This document shows, in pieces, positions 46,901 through 56,816 of a stretch of 64,000 bases of DNA. The notes below the pieces were generated by a model. That model saw only the letters and a list, made by a program, of their open reading frames with translations. It was not told the DNA's origin and ran no database searches. Every line of letters starts with the position of its first letter. Positions within the stretch are counted from its first letter, which is position 1. A program made the position numbers and the translations under genes. This stretch comes from Diphasiastrum complanatum. Its lineage: Eukaryota > Streptophyta > Lycopodiopsida > Lycopodiales > Lycopodiaceae. The stretch spans positions 46,512,510-46,576,509 of the forward strand of contig CM055095.1 in NCBI GenBank assembly GCA_029204225.1, in the 5' to 3' direction.

Positions 46901-49900
46901 CCCAAATCAGAAGAAAGTGGGCTAGTTAGGTTGCTTCCCAGCCAGCGAGGGTAGGAACTAGTTTGTTCCGGATTTTTCTTGCACCCTTTCCAGATTTTAC
47001 TCGACTTTTGGGAAATTTCAGGGCTGCCACAGATCAGTGAGCAGGGTACCATCACCAATTCCAGGATTTGCAAGGGGATTTGGGCTTTGAATCTGGTTTT
47101 TTGGTACCAATACTAGAGCTGTCAGATCAGCGAGGGGGGATAGCAAAAAAAATTCAGATCTTGTGCCTCCTATTCGGATTTCTCAAAATCACAGGTCTGA
47201 AAGCAGTTGAAGAAGAGCTGAAAGGGCTTCTCTTGATTCTCTCTGTGGAAGTACAGTTCTCAGAAAGAGCTAAGTTTCCTTTCCTTTCCCTTGTACAGTT
47301 ATAAATTAGTCTTTTAGACTTTTTTCCTTCAAAAGTTAAGGTAGCTCTCTTTCAGTTCCGAAGATGACCACTCCTCAAGGACCTGATTAACCCCCGGAGA
47401 GAGGCTTCGACGAACTTGAAACAGAAGCCTTGGCTTACAGAAAAGGGAAGGAACCAATGGAATTGGAAGAACAGGAACGATTCGCCGAATAACTCGACGA
47501 ACTGGTTACCAGGGAGCAGTTTCTCCAGTTGGTAACAGAAGTGGATGAACTGAAGTTGGCATCAGCCAATTTCAAGTCCAGTGTGGACGACTCATTCGTT
47601 GAACTCAAAAGCTTGATTTTGAGTTCCGCGAAAGGAAGCCTTCCCTCCACTTCTCAGTTATCCCCTTCTCCATTTCCATCAGTTTCGGGTGAGACTTTAC
47701 GATCTCACCCCAGTGTTTTTAAAGATTTATAACCTCCTACTTTTAATGGGGAAGAGAAGGATAGAAACGCAGACATTCTACAAACCTTCCTCAGCAAATG
47801 GAAGAACATTCATGCTCTTAAACAGACCCCTGACCATTTGCAAGCAATTGAGGCCAGTCTTTCCTTAGGGCCTATGGCCTATAAGTGGTGGTTAAATCTC
47901 CAGGAGATTGGGCAGACTCCCCGGTCATGGAAAGCTTTTGAAGAAGCTTTCCTAAGAGAATTTCTACCAGAAAATGAACTGGATAGAGCCTGGGAAGCCT
48001 GGGAAAGTAATTGATAGATCCCTCATCCAATATATCTCGCAGTATCGAGAAGCAATTTTAAAGATTAAAAATATGGATGACTATCAAAAAATCAGGGGAT
48101 TTGTCCGTGGCCTCAAAGATGAATATAAAGTAGAGGTCCAAAGAAGCTCGCCTACTACCCTTGAGCAAGCTCTCAGATATGCTCAAATCTATGATGATTC
48201 AGTGGGTAGAAAGAAGGCGAGACAACAGCCACTTTCTGAGCAGCCTTCTCAGAAAGACTTTCAATTTAAAAAGAAATTTTTAAAAAGAAAGAACCAAGAT
48301 AAATTTAAAAGTGAAGCTCCTCAGAAACGCCCTTCACTCATACAGTCCTTAAAACCAGATGATTTTGAGAAAGCCAAACAAGAACGTTTGTGCTTTGTGT
48401 GTATGGGCAAGGGACACACACAGTCAGACAGAGTCCCAAGGGGCCTTTCACTAAAAAAGATAAGAAAGATAAAAAACAAGTTCACCTTGTTCAGACTGTA
48501 TGTTTCCCCAGTGACTCGGCAGCTTCCAAGATCAAAGTGTATCACGAAGATCATGAAAACTGTTGTCAGCTGACCTCTGCAATGCTAGCGAGACCCTTCA
48601 GTTTTGGGCAGCATGACCTAGTACGTATGCATGGGAAAGTTGGTAACCAGTCAGTAAGAGTTATGGTTGACGATGGGGCAACCCATAATTTCATCAACTA
48701 CAACCCCGGTTAAAAAGCTTAAACTACCAGAAGTACCTAGTCAGCATAGGTACATAGTTTCATTAGCTAAGGGTGAAGATAAAAAAATATGGGAAACTAT
48801 GGTAAGTAAGTTAAATCTTGGTATTCAGGGGTACCAAGATGAAATAAACTTTCAGATAATGCACCTGGATCGTACAGACATTGTTCTCGGGAGAGATTGG
48901 CTCTACAATTTAGGACCTTCCCTCCACAGAAACTATCAGGAGAACACTCTCAGCTTTCAGCATAAAGGCCGAGAGATCCAGTTGCATGGGGAGCATGATG
49001 TTCCCAACAGTCCTATGGTCTGCAGTTCAGAGCTTTGTCAGCTAATCGGAGACGAAGACCATCAGGTATTCTTATGTGACTTTCAGTTTATTCCTGAAGT
49101 TTCAGCAGAAAATCAGTAAATTAGAAACTTTATTGTCTAAATTTAAAGATGTTTTTCCTGAAGATTTACCACATGGTTTACCACCTAGCAGAGAGGTAGA
49201 TCATGTAATAAACCTAGTACCAGGTACAGCACCTATTTCTAAACCTCCGTATCGGGTCAGCCGAACAGAGGATGAAGAAATTACTAGGCAGTTAACAGAT
49301 TATCTTGGGAAAGGCCAAATTCAGACCAGTAGTTCACCATGGGCCTCACCAGTCCTATTGGTGAAAAAGAAAGAGGGGTCTATGCGTCTTTGCGTAGATT
49401 ACAGAGCCCTCAATAAAGTCACAATTAAGAATAAATACCCTATGCCTCGGGCAGACGAGTTGTTTGACCAACTCGACGGGGCTAAGTTTTTCAGCAAAAT
49501 AGACCTCAGATCAGGATATCGTCAAGTCCGTATAAAATCGAAAGATGTCTCGAAAACAGCTTTTAGGACTCGTCACGGTCATTATGAGTTTAAGGTGATG
49601 CCATTTGGGCTCACAAATGCTCCAGCTACCTTTATGACCTTGATGAACAGTGTCCTCAGACCATACTTGGGTAAGTTTGTAGTCGTATTTTTAGATGACA
49701 TCCTCGTCTACAGCAAAACGAGGAAGGAGCATCTAAAACACCTCAGAAAGGTGTTTCAACTGCTCAGAAAGCATAAGCTCTATGCTAAACAATCCAAGTG
49801 TGAATTCTTCGTTGAAGAAGTAGCATATTTGGGTCACATTATCTCTTCAGATGGGATTAAGATGGACCCAAATAAGGTTAAAGCCATACTCAGTTGGCTG

Positions 49901-52900
49901 AGACCTCAGAATATTTTGGAACTTCAGATCTTTCTTGGTCTGGCGGGATATTACAGACGATTTGTCAAGGAATATGCTCAAATAGCAGTTCCTATGACAA
50001 ATCTCCTTAAGGGGAAGGGAAAGGAGTTCATTTGGGAGTCCGCACAGCAAGAGAGCTTTGATGCTCTCAAAACAGCCTTAGCTACAGCACCAGTTTTAAA
50101 AGTCGTCGACCCCAATCAGCCATTTGTGGTCGAAACAGATGCTAGCGACTTTGCAGTAGGTACTGTGCTAACTCAGGGTGGACGACCAGTTGCGTTCGAG
50201 AGTAAAAAACTCGAGCCAGCTCAGACTAGGTACAGTGCCTATGAAAAGGAACTCTTTTCTATAGTCCATGCCCTTAAGACTTGGAGGCATTATTTGTATG
50301 GTGCCAACTTTGAGGTCCTGACAGACCATGAGAGTTTCAAATACCTTTGCAATCAACCTGAGCTTAGAGGTCGGAAAGCTCGTTGGGCAGAGTTGATGCA
50401 AGAGTTTGACATTTCTATCAGATATAGATGTGGAAAATTCAATACAGTAGCAGATGCCCTTAGCAGAATGCCTATGATAAACGAGCTGAGTTTTACCCAG
50501 ATTCGTAATGAGTTACTCGAGTCCTTGAGAGGGAAATGCCAGCATGATGCATTCTTCTCTACTATCTGTAACTCAGTCCAGAACAGACAGTTACAGACTC
50601 CAAAACCAGTTCCCGGGGCTGGTGCCAGTTCATCCAAGAATACGGCAACTTCCGTTGAGGATGATGATGAGTCCGAGTATACGTTGTCAGATGACGTTGA
50701 GGATTCTGAGCCTGTATTACCCAAGCAAACCCCAGTGGTTGAGGGTCAGGTCAGTTGACTCAAGGATTCAAATGGAAACAGTATTCCATTCAGGATGAGT
50801 ACTTGCTCTATAGAGATAGAGTATGTGTCCCCAATTCAGAGGATTATAGGTAGCAGGTCCTATATGAATGTCATGACAATCCTAGTGCGGGACACCCAGG
50901 CATATAGAAGACCTATGAACTTCTTCGTAGGCAATTTTTCTGGCCCAATATGAAAAAGGATGTCCACCAGTATGTAACCAGTTGCCAGAAATGTCAAGTA
51001 AATAAAGCAGAGCGTTTAAAGGCAAGAGGGTTGTTGCATCCTTTAGAAATACCAGTTGGTAAATGGGAGAGTATCTCCATGGATTTTATAGTAGGCCTGC
51101 CTAAAACCCAAAAGGGTAATGACGCTATATGGGTCACAGTTGTCTGACCAAAATGGCTCATTTTATTCTGACCAAAACAACCGTTAGAGCTCCAGAGTTA
51201 GCGAGGTTGTTTGTAGACGGGCTATTTAAATTGTACGGTCTACCTTCCGGCATAGTCAGCAACCAGGACAGTAAGTTTACTAGAAATTTTTGGAGGGCAG
51301 TATTCCATCATCTCCATACTAAACTTAATATGAGTACCACCGACCATCCACAGACGGACGGTCAAACAGAAAGGGTAAATCAAGTGCTGGAGGATATGCT
51401 TCGTGCATACGTCAGCAAGAAGCAGACAAATTGGGAGGAGTATCTCTCGATATTAGAGTTTGCTTATAACAGTACCAAACATTCAGCTATGGGATACAGC
51501 CCATTTATGCTGATGTACGGTTTTCAGCCACGCTCACCCACAGCTGTAGGGTTTAAACAAGAAAAAGTTGAAGCAGCCAGAAACTTTTTAGAGGACCTAA
51601 ACCAGATGATAGAACATGCTAAGCGTAGCATTAGGCAGTCCCAAGACCGAGCCAGGTATTATGCAGATCCACACAGACGGGATGTTCAGTACTCCACTGG
51701 TGAGAAAGTCTACTTGAGAGTCCCAGTTGACTCTAAAACCCTCAAATCAGGAGTGTGTGCTAAGTTGTCTCCAAGGTATTGTGGTCCCTTTATCATCAGT
51801 AGGAGACTAGGCGAGGTCACCTATGAACTAGAACTCCCACACAACAGTAAGGTTTTTCCAGTCTTTCATGTAAGTCAGTTACGAAAAGCCTTAACCAGAT
51901 CAGACAATCTGGTAGGGGACAGTGTTCTAGTTCTCCCATTGGATCCTCAGCAACCTCCACATGAACCAGAGGAGATTCTTGATAGTAGAGAGACACAGAC
52001 TCGTCATACTCTATACTGAGAATATCTGGTTAAGTGGAATGATCAGCCTGTTGAGAATGCCACTTGGGAAAGAGGCAGCGTCCTTCGCAACATTTTTCCA
52101 GACTTTGTCTTAGAGGACCAAGACGGTTCTTAAGGGGGGGGGGGGGAGTGTTACGAGCTCGTGACCAGAGCCGAACCCTAGAGAACACAGATAGGTCAGA
52201 TACCACAGTCAGGGTCGTGTCCAACGTACATGACCAACAGGGCAAGACAGTGTGAGTAGCGTGCCCCAGCACGGTCCATAGCCATGGCGGGCCTAACACA
52301 GCCTAGGGACCCTGTCAGCAGGATAGGGCCCCCAGTTGGGTCCCGACGTGCAGTCGGCCACATCAGTGCCACGTGGCCGACACTTGGCAGTAGCATGCTA
52401 CCAGTCCTCACACTGGGCTAGGAGGGGCTTACTCTATATCAGGGAGTAGGCAAGGTTGGGTGGATGAGTTAGTGTTTGCCCTACTGTGGTGTTAGGATTT
52501 ATTACACATATTCCCCAAAGAATGGCATAATGAAGTAGGCTGACGGAGTGTCTTAGTTCTTATGCATTTGTGTTGTTCAGTCTGAGAGAGAGTGCTCGAT
52601 TACCAGTTGAAACCTTCAAACGTTGTTGAGAGCCGAGTTTTGACCATTTACGTCACTGGATCGTGGCTGAAAAAGAGAGTTTGTGTGGTTGTTGCAGAGA
52701 ATGTGTTTGTGAATCATCGTTGTTGAAAGAAGAGGGATCGTTGTAGGGAGAATCTCTACAGGATCGAAAGAATGAGAGAATGGAGCGCTGAGAAGATTTG
52801 TTGCTGATGTAGACTAAGTAAGAGAGCCATATTTAGAATCGAAGAGCATTTGGGGTTGTTCCTATATCCCCAAACCCTAAACCAAAATGAAAAAAGTAAA

Positions 52901-55334
52901 CAAAATTTGCAAGAGGTGGAAACACGGATGGAACATTACCACTCTAGGATCAGAAGGAAACGCAAGAATACACCAGAGGGAAGCAATCCCAAATGCGTTG
53001 TCGAGCAAAAGGCAGCAGCACAAGGCATGGAAAGACGCGCACATATCTAATGGTATGCACATATTACCGAGGAAGAACCACCATCATGAATCCCCAAAAA
53101 TAGTGGAGGAAAGACGACATAGGGCAAGTTTGGGATCATAGCATAAAAGCAGGAGCTTCAAGCAGTTCAAGGCACCTGCTGAAAATCAGACCTAGAGAAA
53201 AAAACAAGGCTCTACACAACAAAAACATAATAAAAAGATTAAGCCACTTGACCGTTGTATGATACGAACATGTTGTACGGTTTTAGCCGTTGTATGATAC
53301 GAACATGTTGTACGGTTTTAGAAAAAGGGAGTTTAGGATAATGAGATTTGTGGAGGAGGTCTCAGAGGGCAATGAACAGGAGTCCCTTCATCCATAAACA
53401 ATCTAAGCATCTCCTCTTCACTTAAAATTTCCATCTCAGTCCCACAAAATCAAGTCCAAAGCCTACACTAGCATCTCACATTTCCATATGGAGCACTACG
53501 ATGGAGCAGATCATAACAGCTCCAAAAGATTTCAGCTGCTACATTTGAAGATAAAGATCACAGAAACTAAAACACGCGAAGGCGGTTGGCTTACTCTATA
53601 AGAATGTCTTCCACATGCTAACAAGTTCAAGTGTTGCCGAGGATCAAGATTGGGATCAGTCAAATTTCAGTAAAGAAACGGTCAAAACTTCGGACGGGAG
53701 GTGTCCACAGGTTCATGGGCTCGACATGAACCCACAGGACCATTTTTAGCTCAATTCCAATGCCATTTGTCCGGAAACGCCCTTTCTACCGGGGGGGAGG
53801 GGGGGGAATGCGTCCAGAAACGCTCTTTTTGCCAAGGGGAGTTAAAGTTAGTCAGAACCTTGGACGAGAGGTGTCCACATGTTCATGGGCTCGACACAAA
53901 CCCATAGGACCATTTGCAGCTCAATTCCGATGTCGTTTGTCCATAAACGCCCTTTCTGTCGGGGGGAATGCCACTAAATGGACTACTTTCCAACATTCCC
54001 GAGAATTGGTCCAGTGTCGCCGAACGGAGTCCGTTTTTCAAACCGTATGTTCTGTCCTATGCTGCACACCGAGATGCACCCATAGCACTAAACCAGGCTC
54101 CAAACGGTTCAGTACTTATAGCGAAATGTGCGTCCAAAAACGTAGTCCTGGGATTCTAGGCCCATCGAGCAAAGAATTGGTCGGATTCAGTCAAAAACGG
54201 TTTGAACTTTAGACGGGAGGTGTCCATAGGTTCATGGGCTCGACACAAACCCACAGGACCATTTGTAGCTCAGCTCCGATGTCGTTTGTCCATAAACGCC
54301 CTTTCTGTCGAGGGGAATGCCACTAAATGGACTACTTTCCAACATCTCCAAAAATTGGTGCAGTGTCGCCGAACGGAGTCCGTTCTTCAGAACGTCTCTT
54401 CGATCCTATGCTGTAAGTCGAGACAAACCCACAAGACTAAATTGGGCTCCAAACGGTTCAGTACTCATAGCGAAATGTACGTCCAAGCAGTCCTGGGATT
54501 CTAGGCCCGTCGAACCAAGAATTGGTCGGATTCAGTAAAAAACAGTCAGAACTTCGGACGGGAGGGGTCCACAGATTCGTGGCTCGACACGAAATTACAA
54601 GACCATTTGCAGCTCAATTTCGATGTCATTTGTCCAGAAACGCCCTTTCTACCGAGGGGAATGCCACTAAATGGACCACTTTCCAGCATCTCCGAGAATT
54701 GGTCCAGTGTTGCCGAATGGAGTCCATTTTTCAGACTATCTGTTCCGTCCTGTGCTACACGCCGAAATGAACCCACAGCACTAAACCAGGCTCCAAACAG
54801 TTCAGTACTCACAACAAAACATGCGTCTAGAAACACAGTCCTGGGATTCTAGGCCCATCGAGCCAGGAAGTGGTCGGATTCAATAAAAAACAGTCAAAAC
54901 TTCGTACGGGAGGTGTCAAAACAAGCCCACAAGACCATTTGTAGCTCAATTCCACCACCGTTTGTCCGGAAACGCCCTTTCTGTTGGGGGGAATGCCACT
55001 AAATGGACTACTTTCTAACATTCTCGAGAATTGGTCCAGTGTCGTCGAACGGAGTCAGTTTTCATACCGTCTATTCCGTCATGTGCTTCACACCGAGACA
55101 AACCCGCGGGACTAAACTGGACTCCAAACGGTTCAGTACTCACAACGAAATGTGCATCCAAACCAAAAACCCTAAATGCAGTCTTGGGATTCTAGGCCCA
55201 TTGAGCCAGGAATTGGTCGGATTCAGTCACACAGACCCACTTCACGCAGCATCGACTGCGCGGCCGCACGCCTCGACCATTGGCTTTCCTCCTAAACCAT
55301 CGCTGCTCGCCCGTCAACGACGGGCACACTTTAC

Positions 55335-55366
<32 letters not shown>

Positions 55367-56420
55367 TGATATATTGGAGCTTGGAAGTAGAAGCTACAAT
55401 ACAAAGTAGGAAGAAAATACCATTGATTGCACTGATCATAAAAGCCAAAAAAATGGGAAATACAAAACAATACGAATGAACCAAGAGAACAAGAAGAATG
55501 TGTGTATAATTTTTTTAGTATTCCTAGTACCTAATGTCATATATTGTCTTTTGATCTTTCTAAAGCTTTTTTCTTCTAAGACACGTTAAACAATTTACAA
55601 AGATAACCCGTAAAAAAACAAACAAACAAACGATCCTGAACGGAATGCATCTTGAGCTTTACTCACAAGAAAAGGCAAGATGTTTTTTGAAAGCTCAAAT
55701 TTGCAATCATGTAAAGAAGCCTCAGCCTTTGTATAACCTACGGGGACCCAACTGAGCAGGGAAAACAAAATACCTCGAGAAGAAACTCATGCTCTATCTC
55801 CGGTCCAGTAAAGAAGTTCAGTCTCTTTACAGCAACAGGTCTTCCATCCTTCAGTTTACCATGGTAGACCATACTGCTGCCTCCAACTCCAATCAGATTA
55901 CTTTCGCAAAATCCTCCTGTTGCATCAGAGAGTTCGGAATACAAGTACCTTTGTGTTGCCATACCGAGCACAGGGTCTGGTCTTTCTACTTTCCTGGAAG
56001 CTTGCTTTCCAATGCATCCTATTTGAAGCAGAAAAATCAGTGTTGCGCATATACAGTGGCAATTCTAACCATTCTTTAGACAGTCTTGCACAGAGGATTG
56101 TGAACAGTGAATATTTTAATCACACTTCAAAGAACAAATTGACCTATGCAACCTACCTGCTGCCATGTGAAAGCACGAGTTATCGTAAATTTGAAACTCC
56201 TCTGTTGATCTTGAGCTGTGGCTCATCAGAGAAGTGAAGCATTGCTGTTTCTCCTCTTTATCAAACAAAATAGAACGAGGATCATGATGTCTCTTTTTCA
56301 AATAGAAGACGATACAAGCGACTGATATCAGCAACAAAAGTGCTCCAACTATTATGGAAAGTAGAATTATAGGCAATAGAAACTTCTTCTGAACAGAATC
56401 TGAAGGTATAGGCAAGTTAC
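33520..56420 (-). CDS. NCRK: NCRK-like receptor-like Ser/Thr kinase, 5' end not found
   Basis: Minus-strand exons 56420-56157, 56018-55774, 36201-35905, 35634-35398, 34886-34650 and 33873-33520 join in phase to 543 residues plus stop. In order: one transmembrane helix ([20 protein letters not shown]), a basic KKRHH stop-transfer, a juxtamembrane region, then a full kinase. Kinase motifs are the glycine loop ([11 protein letters not shown]), VAVKRL lysine, HRDFKSQN catalytic loop (RD type), DFG and APE, so it looks active. The stretch [20 protein letters not shown] and the C-terminal [11 protein letters not shown] block are those of the Arabidopsis NCRK family. The extracellular Cys-rich exons should lie further 5' and were not located. 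The intron after EFLLE is about 19.6 kb and full of transposons. Reading phase and family alignment ([12 protein letters not shown]) support the long-range join, but only RNA would prove it. Confidence 0.82.
36229..36275. repeat. (TC)n microsatellite near the kinase exon acceptor
   Basis: About 23 TC units. On the transcript strand this is a GA run ending about 27 nt before the acceptor at 36202. Confidence 0.95.
36290..38145. other. Intron sequence, no supported gene
   Basis: AT-rich intron of the kinase gene. No exon or clear element was recognised. Confidence 0.4.
38150..38685. repeat. Higher-order tandem repeat (2 x 4 units of about 54 bp)
   Basis: Blocks starting GAATGCTCACCAGAAGAGTGA recur every 50-60 bp. 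Four variants (ending GATTTGGG, GGTTTTCGGG, GTTTTTGGGA, and CAAGTCCCTAG) form a 270-bp cassette at about 38156-38410. The cassette is repeated in the same order at about 38425-38683 with only scattered differences. Confidence 0.88.
39480..39600. repeat. TTTAGGGTG-like degenerate repeat
   Basis: Repeated TTAGGGTGTAGGG and TTTAGGGTGTGGGG phrases at about 39460-39580. They resemble degenerate plant telomere-type repeats (TTTAGGG), but are too irregular to be an array. Confidence 0.35.
39901..41770 (-). pseudogene. hAT transposase fragment (second family)
   Basis: Minus strand, with the stop at 39901 and an incomplete N-terminus. Visible parts, 5' to 3' on that strand: [14 protein letters not shown]; a frameshift at a GGGG run near 41568; then [56 protein letters not shown], which is the hAT dimerisation region; an acidic tail (DPEPEPEVD); and an AT-hook-like [12 protein letters not shown]. 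Blocks parallel the intact-looking hAT at 58174 but are clearly diverged. The BED finger and DUF659 region are missing. A stop and frame change near 40272 separate the acidic tail from the AT-hook exon. It is a decayed copy inside the kinase intron. Confidence 0.75.
41780..42110. other. AT-rich, no gene
   Basis: Nothing recognised between the hAT fragment and the dinucleotide cluster. Confidence 0.4.
42117..42290. repeat. (CA)n/(TG)n cluster with inverted arrangement
   Basis: CACACA blocks alternate with TGTGTG blocks, for example the CA run directly followed by the TG run at 42130-42165, and GCGCGAGCGCTCGCGC near 42260-42275. The arrangement can fold into hairpins and is purine-pyrimidine alternating. 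Confidence 0.8.
42396..42455. repeat. (TC)30 microsatellite
   Basis: Thirty perfect units, followed about 130 bp later by a C-run (42583-42609) and another CA run. Confidence 0.95.
43931..43981. repeat. (CT)n microsatellite
   Basis: About 25 CT units inside the kinase intron. Confidence 0.95.
44192..44350. mobile_element. hAT-type MITE with long terminal inverted repeats
   Basis: About 159 bp. The left end (CATAGTTGTAGGATTTGTAG, then ACTTTTTAGCATTTTC) is the exact inverse of the right end (about 36 bp). It has no coding capacity. The first eight bases, CATAGTTG, equal the start of the hAT ends at 58174. No exact 8-bp target duplication is visible. Confidence 0.75.
44465..44735. repeat. Short local tandem duplications
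   Basis: A 48-bp unit (TATCTGATTTTGCTA...CCGCCTCATTA) is repeated at 44467 and 44513. A unit with GAATTTTATAATGAGCATC then TTCAAAGTTGTATGTACT is repeated at about 44590 and 44690. Confidence 0.75.
44760..45130. repeat. Degenerate AT-rich repeat (TTCGATACCCAAAATCAGAA)
   Basis: The phrase TTTCGATACCCAAAATC and variants recur about eight times at irregular 35-50 bp spacing. There is no coding sequence. Confidence 0.7.
45176..45327 (+). mobile_element. Helitron 3' terminus with internal duplication
   Basis: The block TTTCCTCCTAAACCATCNCTG then CTCGCCCGTCAACGA occurs twice. The terminus is a 7-bp stem hairpin (GCCCGTC-AAC-GACGGGC, 45299-45315), eight bases, then CTAG (45327) followed by T. The same terminus occurs at 55309-55337 with different sequence beyond CTAG. 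That is the expected result for two independent Helitron insertions. The 5' end was not found. Confidence 0.6.
45917..46330. repeat. 207-bp tandem duplication across the Ty3 5' LTR junction
   Basis: 45917-46123 and 46124-46330 are nearly identical. Each contains about 95 bp of host flank, then the first ~115 bp of the Ty3 LTR starting TGTTACGAGCTC. Confidence 0.88.
46213..46562 (+). repeat. Ty3 5' LTR
   Basis: 350 bp with TG...CA ends. It lacks about 8 bp (TCCCGACG-like) that are present in the 3' LTR. Confidence 0.92.
46564..46576 (+). other. Ty3 primer-binding site
   Basis: TGGTATCAGAGCC one base after the LTR, complementary to the initiator Met tRNA. Confidence 0.9.
47364..48500 (+). pseudogene. 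Ty3 gag, broken
   Basis: ATG 47364 opens a frame with TAA at about 47388 and 47490 and another at about 47730. All three lie within clearly continuing coding sequence ([20 protein letters not shown], then [19 protein letters not shown]). Near 48000 a frameshift leads into the retrotrans_gag helices ([19 protein letters not shown]). The zinc knuckle reads [14 protein letters not shown]: the last cysteine of the CCHC box is replaced by Arg. The protein would be nonfunctional. Confidence 0.85.
48560..52133 (+). pseudogene. Ty3 pol: protease, RT, RNase H, integrase, chromodomain, broken
   Basis: The protease shows [12 protein letters not shown] near 48665. The longest intact part (49076-50758, 560 codons) holds reverse transcriptase ([21 protein letters not shown] active site near 49695) and RNase H ([33 protein letters not shown]). 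Integrase follows after frameshifts between 50758 and 50950 and near 51145: the zinc-binding [10 protein letters not shown], then the core with [10 protein letters not shown] and [17 protein letters not shown] at about 52017 separates [10 protein letters not shown] and the linker from a chromodomain-like end ([20 protein letters not shown]). The chromodomain places it among chromoviruses. Confidence 0.9.
52131..52148 (+). other. Ty3 polypurine tract
   Basis: A pure A/G run with twelve or more consecutive G directly before the 3' LTR. Confidence 0.88.
52149..52506 (+). repeat. Ty3 3' LTR
   Basis: 358 bp, nearly the same sequence as 46213-46562, followed by the CATAT target copy. Confidence 0.93.
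52512..53690. other. Intron sequence with a 33-bp direct repeat
   Basis: No gene. The unit CCGTTGTATGATACGAACAT then GTTGTACGGTTTTAG is repeated back to back at about 53251-53320. Confidence 0.6.
53690..55235. repeat. Satellite-like array, about 345-bp unit
   Basis: The phrase GACGGGAGGTGTCC, followed by CCCACAGGACCATTTG, GAAACGCCCTTTCT and TGCCACTAAATGGACTACTT, starts at about 53694, 53865, 54213, 54556 and 54905. Spacings are 171 (a partial first unit), 348, 343 and 349 bp. Each full unit ends with CTGGGATTCTAGGCCC then a GAATTGGTCGGATTC box. Units differ at many positions, so the array is old. Protein-like frames in it repeat with the unit and are not genes. Confidence 0.9.
55262..55337 (+). 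mobile_element. Second Helitron 3' terminus of the same family
   Basis: The GGCTTTCCTCCTAAACCATC block is followed by hairpin 55309-55325 (GCCCGTC-AAC-GACGGGC) and CTAG at 55334-55337, then T. It matches 45176-45327 up to CTAG and diverges after it. The satellite just upstream may lie inside this Helitron; its 5' end is not identified. Confidence 0.6.
55345..55770. other. Distal part of the giant intron
   Basis: TG/TA dinucleotide run and AT-rich sequence next to the kinase exon donor. No gene. Confidence 0.5.
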
Positions 56421-56816
56421 CTGCAAACCAAAATTCATAAAGAGAAATTTGAGAAAGACAAGTTCTTTATTCCCATATTGAAGATTATTAAATCATGGTT
56501 TTTGAATGGAAAACATTCTAAATCCAAAATTTATAAAAATAGTCATCTGAATATATGACTGCATGTAAGTAGCTACATTTAATTTCTTAAAGTCATTTCT
56601 CTCCACACATTAACACATCGTGAAGCCCAAACAGAATTTCATGAATAACTACCAAAATGGACTGGGGCTGCCAAAAAGCACACTATCAAGTTTGTTTGCG
56701 TATGACATTAACATCTACAATCTTAAAGTATGTTTCTGTGCTTTCATTCATTTGGATTACATCAAAAAAGTAGATACAAGTACTGACATTCCTTAGTACC
56801 ACCACCATGACAATCC

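Larger units (their letters stand above)
46213..52506 (+). mobile_element. Full-length Ty3/gypsy chromovirus retrotransposon (6.3 kb)
   Basis: Starts TGTTACGAG and ends TTATTACA at both LTRs. It is flanked by CATAT (46208-46212 and 52507-52511). LTRs are 350 and 358 bp, differing by an indel and around ten substitutions by eye. It has a primer-binding site, gag, protease, RT, RNase H, integrase and a chromodomain-like end, then a strong purine tract. Several stops and frameshifts make it inactive. Confidence 0.95.
36202..55773 (-). other. Giant phase-0 intron of the kinase gene
   Basis: Donor GAG|GTATTT at 55773 and acceptor GGTAG|GTTGAA at 36202. It lies between the end of kinase subdomain III and the VELLSRLHH block. 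It contains, from the plus-strand left, a (TC)n run, a higher-order repeat, a hAT fragment, microsatellites, a MITE, a Helitron end, a Ty3 chromovirus, a satellite array and a second Helitron end. Confidence 0.78.

Noticed and set aside
53701-55479. Series of 60-158 codon plus frames with similar proteins (ATKWTTFQH...)
   Set aside because: They recur with the 345-bp satellite unit in shifting frames, with no start or domain. Repeat translation, not a gene family.
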